Shown here: positions 17,082-25,228 of the stretch, one piece after another
How the letters are laid out: each line of letters starts with the position of its first letter
How positions within the stretch are numbered: position 1 is the first letter of the stretch
NCBI GenBank assembly: GCA_001767495.1
Contig: MELA01000123.1
Location: 1,727-36,581, forward strand
DNA length: 34,855 nucleotides
Source of the DNA: Acidobacteria bacterium RIFCSPLOWO2_12_FULL_65_11
GTDB taxonomy: Bacteria; Acidobacteriota; Vicinamibacteria; Vicinamibacterales; CAVVIG01
Direction of reading: 5' to 3'
Position numbers and translations under genes: made by a program
The notes under the pieces: model-generated
The model's database searches: none
Told to the model about the DNA's origin: nothing
Seen by the model: only the letters and a program-made list of their open reading frames with translations

Positions 17082-19052
17082 ATGAAGAAGAAAACTCATT
17101 CAACGCACGGTCGTACAACGAAGGCGGTCATAGAGCCCAAGTCAGCTCAGGTCAATTCAAGTCCATCCCGTTTCTCGAGGCCATTCGGAATCGACCCTTG
17201 GGTGTATGCCCTGGCGTCCAGTTTCTTCCTACTGGCTCTTTTCGCCGCCCGTTACCTCTCGGATACCGATCTGGGCTACCACTTGAAGGGCGGCCAATGG
17301 ATTCTGGAAAACCGCCGTTTCCCCTCGACGGATGTCTACACCTATACGCGTTCGAGTGCCGATTACTTGGACCTTCATTGGCTCTATCAAGTCCTGATCT
17401 ATTCGATGTACCGCGTGGGCGGTTACACGTCCCTGTCTCTGCTCAACATTGTCTTGGTCGCCCTCGCTTTTTCGCTGACCCTGAAGCGCTTTCACATGAC
17501 CGGCGCTCCCTCATGGATGTGCGCCCTGTTGCTCTTGGTTGCGGTCTTGTCCTGCGAACTTCGTTTCCACATGAGGCCCGAGATCCTCACGTGGATACTC
17601 ATGTCGCTCATGCTATACGTTCTGGAAATCAGGTCGAGCCAAAAACGGAACGTCCTCTTTCTGCTTCCTCTTATTCAGGTGATTTGGACAAACAGCGAGG
17701 GACTCTTTGGCATCGGCTGGGGTGTGATGGGATTCTATTTGGTGTCTGATCTTGTTCATTCCTCCAAGATTAACAAACCACTTTGGCGCTACTCATTGCT
17801 GGCAGTCGCCTCGAGCCTGCTCAACCCCTACGTTTTCCGAGGCGCGCTGTTGCCTTTCACTTACCTTGCCACACTGGACGCCGCCAGCCCTTTCAAGCAA
17901 TCCATCGCCGAGTTCCAATCCCCTTGGTCGATGGGAAGCCGTTTCACGACTCCCGAATTGACCCTTCTTTCATACAAACTCTATTTCTTCTTTCTCCTTT
18001 TCCTTCTCGCCTCCACATTCAGGAAAAGAAAATTACACGAATTCCTTCTGGTGGGTGTGTTCTCCTATCTGTCCGCCACGACCTTGAGAAACATTCCCTT
18101 GTTCATGCTCGCCACCCTTCCTCTGGCCGCCACCAGTTGGAAGGAGCTGAATTGGGACTGGTTGAAGAGATTTCAAAGCTCCACGGTCTCCAAACCAGCG
18201 GCCGCCTGGATTTTTATTCTGATTCTGCTGGGTGTCGCCTCGAGAACCGTCACCAGCGCTCAATACGTTTCGGAGGGGAGACTAGACCGTTTCGGCCTGG
18301 GACTGGACGGCGAAACCCAGCCGGTCCACGCCGCGGAGTTCCTGGTCCGGAATCAGTTGGAGGGCCGGATTCTCAACCAAGTGAACACCGGCGGCTGGCT
18401 AGACTGGAGACGTCCCGGACAGGTCTTGATTGACGGAAGAACAGAGGTGATGGGTGAGGAGTTGTGGGTGGAGAACATGGCGTCGTTAAACCCAGGTGGA
18501 CTCCACGGACTGATCGCCAAGTATCAACCCGACATCCTCTTTTTCAATCCCGCTACGGCCCGTCAGTGGATTCTCGACCTTAATAAGCTGCCAGACTGGC
18601 GCCTGGTGTATCTCGATGAAGCAGCGTGTGTGTTTCTGAGAAAGGATTACGCGCCCCAGATCCCTCCCTTGGATGAAGATCGGCTATTAGCGGAAAGGGG
18701 ACTTTCCAAGGACGTGAGCGAGAACGCTCTTTCTCTCCTTCGAGAACCAGCCCCCCAAGCCTGGAAAAGCTTTGGGGAAAGTTTTTATAGACCGGCCGTA
18801 CATCCCAACGGACTCCAACGAATGGCGGTGTTCTTTCACTATCGCGGCGACTTCCAGATGTCTGAACCTCTCTTTCTTGAATGCATCCGGCGGAGCCGGG
18901 GAGTCTATTATGACTTTTACTTCAACGCCGGATTGATGTACTACTCTTCTCTTCAGTACGATAAGTGCCGTATTTGCATGCAGCGCGTCTTACAAGACGA
19001 CCCTGGTAATTCGGGTGCGCGACAGATACTGGAGAACCTGGGGGTAAGCTAG
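17082..19052 (+). CDS. Multipass membrane protein with C-terminal TPR-like segment (unassigned)
   Basis: A 656-residue protein with a basic, Lys/Thr/Ser-rich N-terminus and about ten membrane segments between residues 38 and 400. The segment DTDLGYHLKGGQWILENRRFP with TDVYTYTRSS resembles the first periplasmic loop of GT-C-type glycosyltransferase-like membrane proteins. The remaining 250 residues are soluble and end in TPR-like helices (FNAGLMYYSSLQYDKCRICM). No specific family was recognised; a polysaccharide- or lipid-linked sugar role is only an inference from topology and from the sulfatase neighbour. Its bases look clearly more A/T-rich than flanking genes, with many AAA/TTT codons, suggesting acquisition from another lineage. 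ATG 17082 has GCAAGGGA nine bases upstream. A terminator-like hairpin follows it. Confidence 0.7.
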   Translation: MKKKTHSTHGRTTKAVIEPKSAQVNSSPSRFSRPFGIDPWVYALASSFFLLALFAARYLSDTDLGYHLKGGQWILENRRFPSTDVYTYTRSSADYLDLHWLYQVLIYSMYRVGGYTSLSLLNIVLVALAFSLTLKRFHMTGAPSWMCALLLLVAVLSCELRFHMRPEILTWILMSLMLYVLEIRSSQKRNVLFLLPLIQVIWTNSEGLFGIGWGVMGFYLVSDLVHSSKINKPLWRYSLLAVASSLLNPYVFRGALLPFTYLATLDAASPFKQSIAEFQSPWSMGSRFTTPELTLLSYKLYFFFLLFLLASTFRKRKLHEFLLVGVFSYLSATTLRNIPLFMLATLPLAATSWKELNWDWLKRFQSSTVSKPAAAWIFILILLGVASRTVTSAQYVSEGRLDRFGLGLDGETQPVHAAEFLVRNQLEGRILNQVNTGGWLDWRRPGQVLIDGRTEVMGEELWVENMASLNPGGLHGLIAKYQPDILFFNPATARQWILDLNKLPDWRLVYLDEAACVFLRKDYAPQIPPLDEDRLLAERGLSKDVSENALSLLREPAPQAWKSFGESFYRPAVHPNGLQRMAVFFHYRGDFQMSEPLFLECIRRSRGVYYDFYFNAGLMYYSSLQYDKCRICMQRVLQDDPGNSGARQILENLGVS

Positions 19053-19102
19053 AAACCGCCAGATCAACCTGGCATTCGTTACCGTCAGTCCGATCGGGGA
19101 GT

Positions 19103-19127
19103 GGCGGGTCAGGCCCCCGCCTTTATT
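19103..19127 (+). terminator. Candidate rho-independent terminator
   Basis: GGCGGG (19103-19108) pairs with CCCGCC (19116-19121) around a short loop and is followed by TTTATT. It lies 50 nt after the membrane-protein stop and before the second sulfatase copy, so that copy probably needs its own promoter. Confidence 0.55.
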
Positions 19128-19168
19128 GGTACGTTGCCTCGAAATGTTTCCGCTGTGATCCCGTGGCG

Positions 19169-19312
19169 ATGAGCAAACCCAACGCGGCTAGGAAGAAGGC
19201 TCTCCGTCCGACGGTGGCTCGCGCCAGGTCGTCGTGGGCCTGGGTCTTCGAGCCTTCCGCTCCGATACTTGTTCATCTGGCGGTCCCTTGGCTGCTCGTC
19301 GCGGTGCTGTAA
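19169..19312 (+). pseudogene. Severed N-terminus of sulfatase copy B, ending at an in-frame TAA
   Basis: ATG 19169 opens a frame that matches sulfatase copy A at its first membrane helix (APILVHLAVPWLLVAVL against VPVLVHLAVPWMLVALL). Codon 48 is TAA (19310-19312) where copy A has GAG (Glu31). The frame then continues without shift as LGLSALIPDTALRDEQ. A single G-to-T change of a GAA codon would explain the stop. The break could be a real nonsense mutation or a base-call error. Confidence 0.75.
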
Positions 19313-21325
19313 TTGGGACTGAGTGCACTGATTCCGGATACGGCCCTGCGGGACGAGCAGCTGGCATTCGGTGCCAGGATCAGCCTGGCGGCGTACAGTC
19401 TCACGCTTCTCATGGCCGGCGTGGGTGCCATTGCTGGGCCCCTACTGTTGATGGCCCGCCTGGGCACGCCTGGAGTTCATCCTGTCGTTCGCTGGACGCT
19501 CGGCGGCCTTCGAGCCCTCGTGGTGTGGGCCGCCCTCTTACTGTACGGCGCGAGTTGGACGGCTTTCTGGAACGTCGGCGTGTTTCTCGACCGCGGAGCC
19601 TTTCTCTTTTGGTTGCCTCATCCCGTGCAGGTCTTCCACTGGGTGTACCCACCGCTGGCCATTGGCGTCATCGTCGCGACGCTCGCGGCCGCCGTGGTCT
19701 TGGCCTGGTGGGTTCCTCGTTGGGTTGCCGCCATGCGGTCCGTGGTGCAACGCCAGATCGTGGCCGCCGCCGCCAGCCTCGTTGGCGTGTGCGCCGGGGT
19801 GGCACTCATCGGCAGCCTGGCCTACGGGGGTCAAGAACCCGAGCAGTTGGAGACTTCGTATGCGCTGACCCGCGACGATCGCACGGGGCCGCTGCTTCAT
19901 GCGTTCGCGGATCTTCGCAGACGCCTCTCGCCTCCCGCAACATTGCCGGCGATCACGGTCAGGGCAGGGATCCAGAGCATCCGGCGACCGATCATCTCAA
20001 TGGAACAGTATCTGGCCGACGCCGATCGGAGCCAGGTCAAGCCGTGGAATGTCCTGATGATACAAATCGAGTCGCTGCGTTCCGATCAGCTTCGCGCCTA
20101 CGGTGGCACGCGAGACGTCATGCCGACGTTGGACGCCCTGGCGCGCGAGTCGCGAGTGTTCACGAACGCCTACATCCAGGCGAGCCATTCCAACTACGCG
20201 GATCTTGTTCCCCTGTCATCACATTACCCGCTGAGGTCGGAAGACGAACAGTACACCTACCCCGCGAACCCGACCTATCCTCGCGTGCTCATCTACGACG
20301 TGCTGAAGGCCCTCGGGTACAAGACGGCCATCTTTTCCTCCCAGAACGAGAATTGGGGAGGCATGATCAACTTTCATCGGCCGAGCAGCCTCGACCGCTT
20401 CTTCCATGCAGCAACCTTCGACGGTCCGACGTACGCACCCTGGGAGGACATTAGTTTCGCCGAGTGGGTCAAGGAAACAAAGGGCGCCGGGAGCGTGGAT
20501 GACCGTTACACGGTGGGAGGAGCGATTGAGTGGATCGACAGTGTCGCCGGCACCCCGTTCTTTCTCCATATGAACCTGCAGAGCAGCCACGTCCCTTACG
20601 TGGTGCCGGAAGACTTTCCGCATCGCTTCGGTCCGAAAAAACTGGACTTCACGATCATGTGGGGAAAGTTCCCGATCGACAAGATCGACATCGTCAAGGA
20701 TCGCTACGCAGACAGCCTGTTCTATGAAGACACGCAAATCGCGCGGCTGTTCGAGTATCTTCGGCGCCGCGGGCTTTGGGAAGACACCGTGATCGTCATT
20801 GGCGGTGATAACGGCGAGGCCTTCTACGAACACGGGTTTGCCGCTCACGCCACCTCACTGTTCAACGAGGTCATGAAAGTACCGATGATCATCCGGGTAC
20901 CTGGATTGGAGGCCAGCCGCGACGATCGTCCGGCAATGTTCCTTGACATTCCCCCCCCGGTGTTTGACATCTTGAGTCTGCCGGCCCATCCCAGCTTTCA
21001 GGGGATCAGCCTCTTCGAGCCACGGTCCGACCCCGCCCGGTCCATCTTCATGATCGTGCAGACTCCGGTGGCGCACCAGTCGGCGATTGTGCGCTCGGGG
21101 TTCAAGCTTCTCCACGCCGAACGAAGTGGAAGCTCTCTTTTGGGAAGATATCTTCTCTTTGACCTGGTGCACGATCCTGGAGAACAGGTCAACGTTGCGG
21201 CATCCCAGCCAGATCTGCTCGATGAGCTGTCCCGACGGCTGCAGCTGTGGCGTGGGGAACAGCTCAGCTACTACACCGACATCGCACGTCAGGCCCGCGA
21301 ATATCCACCTGTCCTCAAGGACTGA
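19313..21325 (+). CDS. Sulfatase / LTA-synthase-like enzyme (copy B), N-terminally truncated
   Basis: A 670-residue open frame beginning with the TTG directly after the in-frame TAA. It is a close paralogue of the protein at 4517-6604 over its whole length, with identical stretches around the active site (ESLRSDQLRAYGG, QASHSNYADLVPLSSHYPLR, IGGDNGEAFYEHGF). Membrane helices 2 to 5 and all catalytic motifs remain; only the first helix is cut off. If TTG 19313 is used, the enzyme would lose its N-terminal anchor but might still insert through the remaining helices. No ribosome site is visible for it, so either reinitiation, readthrough, pseudogenisation or a sequence error must apply. It ends at CTCAAGGACTGAAGGC, the same sequence that follows copy A, showing that the duplication included the 3' flank. 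A convergent glutamate dehydrogenase follows. Confidence 0.8.
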   Translation: MGLSALIPDTALRDEQLAFGARISLAAYSLTLLMAGVGAIAGPLLLMARLGTPGVHPVVRWTLGGLRALVVWAALLLYGASWTAFWNVGVFLDRGAFLFWLPHPVQVFHWVYPPLAIGVIVATLAAAVVLAWWVPRWVAAMRSVVQRQIVAAAASLVGVCAGVALIGSLAYGGQEPEQLETSYALTRDDRTGPLLHAFADLRRRLSPPATLPAITVRAGIQSIRRPIISMEQYLADADRSQVKPWNVLMIQIESLRSDQLRAYGGTRDVMPTLDALARESRVFTNAYIQASHSNYADLVPLSSHYPLRSEDEQYTYPANPTYPRVLIYDVLKALGYKTAIFSSQNENWGGMINFHRPSSLDRFFHAATFDGPTYAPWEDISFAEWVKETKGAGSVDDRYTVGGAIEWIDSVAGTPFFLHMNLQSSHVPYVVPEDFPHRFGPKKLDFTIMWGKFPIDKIDIVKDRYADSLFYEDTQIARLFEYLRRRGLWEDTVIVIGGDNGEAFYEHGFAAHATSLFNEVMKVPMIIRVPGLEASRDDRPAMFLDIPPPVFDILSLPAHPSFQGISLFEPRSDPARSIFMIVQTPVAHQSAIVRSGFKLLHAERSGSSLLGRYLLFDLVHDPGEQVNVAASQPDLLDELSRRLQLWRGEQLSYYTDIARQAREYPPVLKD

Positions 21326-21375
21326 AGGCGGCCGCCGGACCCGGGGAGCCCAGGCCACACCTTCACAACCTCGAA

Positions 21376-22626
<1,251 letters not shown>

Positions 22627-22635
22627 GGGGCACTC

Positions 22636-22641
22636 AGTCTA
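22636..22641 (-). promoter_or_regulatory. -10-like box (TAGACT) 9 nt before the gdhA start
   Basis: On the minus strand TAGACT is followed by the 9 nt GAGTGCCCC and then ATG 22626, the same spacing as at three other genes in the window. It lies in the 163-nt divergent gap. Confidence 0.35.
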
Positions 22642-22655
22642 ACGCGATCCGCGTC

Positions 22656-22758
22656 GTCCGGCTCAAGCCGGACACTACGACTGAACACGAACGTAGTGTC
22701 CGCCTTCAGGCGGACCGCTGTAACTGAACACGAATGTAGTGTCCGCCTTCAGGCGGAC
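22656..22758. repeat. REP cluster with a 43-bp tandem duplication between gdhA and the mutase
   Basis: A minus-oriented G-type REP (22656-22678) is followed by two plus-oriented C-type REPs (22693-22715 and 22736-22758; core GTCCGCCT-TC-AGGCGGAC). The last two are preceded by CTGAACACGAACGTAGT and CTGAACACGAATGTAGT, so a 43-bp unit is tandemly duplicated. The last copy occupies the -35 region of the mutase promoter and, read through, would add a spurious MSAFRRT N-terminus to that protein. Confidence 0.9.
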
Positions 22759-22774
22759 CCGGCAAGAACGCCGA

Positions 22775-22780
22775 TATAAT
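22775..22780 (+). promoter_or_regulatory. -10 box (TATAAT) 9 nt before the mutase start
   Basis: A perfect TATAAT, then exactly 9 nt, then ATG 22790. Transcription would start about 2-3 nt before the ATG, giving a nearly leaderless mRNA. The region where a -35 would fall lies in the flank of a REP palindrome. Confidence 0.55.
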
Positions 22781-22789
22781 CGAGGCCGC

Positions 22790-24397
22790 ATGAAGCCGAC
22801 AACCGAGACAGACGCCCCTGTCTTCACCACCGTTTCCGGACATCCCATCGACCGGCTCTACACCGCAGAGGATCTGAGCGGCGTCGAGTACGCGCGCGAC
22901 ATCGGCGACCCGGGTCAGTTTCCCTACACGCGAGGCATCCACCCGACCGGCTACCGCGGCAAGGTGTGGACGATGCGCCAGTTTTCCGGCTTTGGGACGC
23001 CCGAGGAGAGCAACGAGCGTTATCGGACGCTGCTCGCGGCCGGCGGCACCGGGCTCAGCGTGGCCTTCGATCTGCCGACGTTGATGGGGCGCGATCCCGA
23101 CCATGAGTTGTCGCTCGGCGAAGTGGGGAAGTGCGGCGTCAACGTCACGTCGCTCTCCGACATGGAGGCCTTGTTCCGCGGCATCGCGGTCGGCGATGTC
23201 ACCACGTCGATGACGATCAACTCGCCGGCGGCGATGATCCTGGCGATGTACCTGGTCGTGGCGGAACGGCAGGGCGCCCGCTGGGAGACGCTGTCGGGCA
23301 CGATCCAGAACGACATCCTCAAGGAGTTCATCGCCCAGAAGGAGTACATCTTCCCGCCGCGTCCCTCGATGCGGATCATCACCGACATCTTCGCGTTCTG
23401 CTCGAAGGAAGTGCCGAAGTGGAACACCATCTCGGTGAGCGGCTATCATATCCGCGAGGCCGGGGCGACGGCCGTGCAGGAGTTGGCCTTCACGCTTCGC
23501 GATGGCCTGGAATACGTGCAGTGGGGTGTGGAGGCCGGGCTCGACATTGACGAGTTCGTGCCGCGCATGTCGTTTTTCTTCAACGCTCAGAGCGACTTTT
23601 TTGAGGAGATCGCGAAGTACCGCGCCGCCCGGCGCCTCTGGGCGCGCGCGATGCGCGACCGCTTCGGGGCGACGAGCGATCGGTCGTGGAAGCTGCGCTT
23701 TCACGCGCAGACGGCTGGCGTGTCGCTCACCGCCCAACAACCGTACAACAACGTCGTCCGCACGGCGCTCGAGGCGTTGTCGGCCGTGCTCGGCGGCGCC
23801 AACTCGATCCATACGAACTCCCTCGACGAGGCGCTGGCGCTTCCGACGGCCGAAGCGGCGACCCTCGCCCTGCGCACGCAGCAGATCCTTGCGCACGAGA
23901 GCGGCGTGGCGAGCGTGGTCGATCCGCTGGGCGGATCCTATTTCGTCGAGAAGCTGACCGAGGAGCTGGAGGGCGGCGCGCACGCGTACTGCGAGACGAT
24001 CGACAGGATGGGCGGGATGGTGGCCGCCATCGAGCGGGGGTTCCCGCAGCAGGAGATTGCCGAGAGCGCGTACCGGTTCCAGCAGGCCGTCGAGCGCGCG
24101 GATCGGATCATCGTCGGCGTCAACGAATTCGTACAGCAGGACGGGATGCCGCTCGAGGTGCTTCGTGTCGACGAGCGCGCCGCCGACCGGCAGCTCGCCA
24201 AGCTCGCGGCGCTGAGGAAGTCGCGGAGCGCCGATGCGGTGCGCCGTACGCTCGACCAGCTGCGCCGGGCGGCCGCCACGACCGCCAATCTGATGCCGCC
24301 GGTCCTCGACGCCGTGCGGGCCTATGCCACGGTCGGCGAGATGTGCGACGCGCTGCGTGAGGTGTGGGGCGAGTACGAGGAGGTTGCCATTATCTAG
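22790..24397 (+). CDS. B12-dependent acyl-CoA mutase large subunit, isobutyryl-CoA-mutase-like
   Basis: A 535-residue TIM-barrel mutase of the methylmalonyl-CoA mutase family without a B12-binding (DxHxxG) domain, so it should pair with a separate small subunit not seen here. The family signature [20 protein letters not shown] is present. At the two positions known to set substrate choice, methylmalonyl-CoA mutase has Tyr/Arg; here they are F65 and Q183 (in [11 protein letters not shown]), the pair found in isobutyryl-CoA mutase, with the same 118-residue spacing. It therefore probably interconverts isobutyryl-CoA and butyryl-CoA in branched-chain or butyrate metabolism. ATG 22790 is preferred over the GTG at 22739 because the extra 17 residues come from a REP. 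The response regulator follows after 3 nt. Confidence 0.9.
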   Translation: MKPTTETDAPVFTTVSGHPIDRLYTAEDLSGVEYARDIGDPGQFPYTRGIHPTGYRGKVWTMRQFSGFGTPEESNERYRTLLAAGGTGLSVAFDLPTLMGRDPDHELSLGEVGKCGVNVTSLSDMEALFRGIAVGDVTTSMTINSPAAMILAMYLVVAERQGARWETLSGTIQNDILKEFIAQKEYIFPPRPSMRIITDIFAFCSKEVPKWNTISVSGYHIREAGATAVQELAFTLRDGLEYVQWGVEAGLDIDEFVPRMSFFFNAQSDFFEEIAKYRAARRLWARAMRDRFGATSDRSWKLRFHAQTAGVSLTAQQPYNNVVRTALEALSAVLGGANSIHTNSLDEALALPTAEAATLALRTQQILAHESGVASVVDPLGGSYFVEKLTEELEGGAHAYCETIDRMGGMVAAIERGFPQQEIAESAYRFQQAVERADRIIVGVNEFVQQDGMPLEVLRVDERAADRQLAKLAALRKSRSADAVRRTLDQLRRAAATTANLMPPVLDAVRAYATVGEMCDALREVWGEYEEVAII

Positions 24398-24400
24398 GGT

Positions 24401-25228
24401 ATGGGTAACCCAACGCTGCTTGTCGCAGATGACAGTGTCACCATCCGGCGTGTCATCGAGCTGACGTTTGCCGACGAGAACATCACGGTCGTGGCCGTCG
24501 GCGACGGCGATGAGGCCATCGAGCGCATCGAGGCCGCGCCGCCCGATATCGTGCTGGCCGACACCGGGATGCCCGGGCGGAACGGATACGAAGTGGCCGA
24601 GTACATCCGGCGGTCGCCGCGCCTGGCGCACATCCCGGTCGTGCTCTTGACCGGGGCGTTCGAGCCGGTCGACCATGCCAGGGTCGCCGCCGTGGGATGC
24701 GACGGCGTGCTGGCCAAGCCCTTCGAGCCGCAGGTCGTCGTGGCGCGCGTCAAAGAGCTGCTCTCCGGGCCGCGGGGCGCGGCGCGCTCGCGGGCTGACG
24801 ATCACCCGCTTGTCAGCCCTAAGCCGAAGGCGGCCCTTGATCCGGCCGCGCTCGATAGCTATTTCGATCGCCTTCACGCGGCGTTCTCGAATCCATCGGG
24901 GACAGGCGCAGGCGAGATAGACGAGATAGACTTGTTCAGGACAGATTCGAAGGAGCCACAGATGACGAACCCGACGCCACCCCTGGCCGATGCGTTTGCG
25001 GCGCTGCTGGCCGCCGAGCAGCGCGAGCCCCTTTCGGCCTTGCCGTCCAGCTGGCCCGCCGCGGGCGGGTCTGCCGTCTCGCAGACGCTGGTTGACGAGG
25101 CCACTCGCAGGGTCCTCGAACAGCTCTCCGACCAGGTCGTGCGGGAGACTGTCACCAAGGTCGTCTCGCAGGTCGCCGAGCGACTCGTCAAGGAAGAGAT
25201 CGATCGGATCAAGGGCTCGATCAAATAG
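24401..25228 (+). CDS. Response regulator with receiver domain and C-terminal helical tail
   Basis: A 275-residue cytoplasmic protein. Residues 1-122 form a CheY-like receiver: acidic pair in LLVADDS, phosphoacceptor Asp in DIVLADTGMPG, Thr in VVLLTG and Lys in VLAKPFEP. A long low-complexity linker follows, and the end is a charged amphipathic helix (VLEQLSDQVVRETVTKVVSQ then AERLVKEEIDRIKG). There is no DNA-binding or enzymatic output domain, so it likely acts by protein contacts, perhaps in polarity, motility or signalling scaffolds; this is inferred. It starts 3 nt after the mutase and ends exactly where the valS TTG begins, so the three may be cotranscribed. No partner histidine kinase is nearby. 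Confidence 0.87.
   Translation: MGNPTLLVADDSVTIRRVIELTFADENITVVAVGDGDEAIERIEAAPPDIVLADTGMPGRNGYEVAEYIRRSPRLAHIPVVLLTGAFEPVDHARVAAVGCDGVLAKPFEPQVVVARVKELLSGPRGAARSRADDHPLVSPKPKAALDPAALDSYFDRLHAAFSNPSGTGAGEIDEIDLFRTDSKEPQMTNPTPPLADAFAALLAAEQREPLSALPSSWPAAGGSAVSQTLVDEATRRVLEQLSDQVVRETVTKVVSQVAERLVKEEIDRIKGSIK

Noticed and set aside
15298-17118. 606-residue minus-strand open frame
   Set aside because: Shadow of VWFA paralogue 2 in GC-rich sequence.
19234-20454. 406-residue open frame overlapping sulfatase copy B
   Set aside because: Different frame from the sulfatase homology; the analogous shadow exists in copy A.
22739-22789. Upstream extension of the mutase from a GTG
   Set aside because: The 17 extra residues (MSAFRRT...) are encoded by a REP and its flank.
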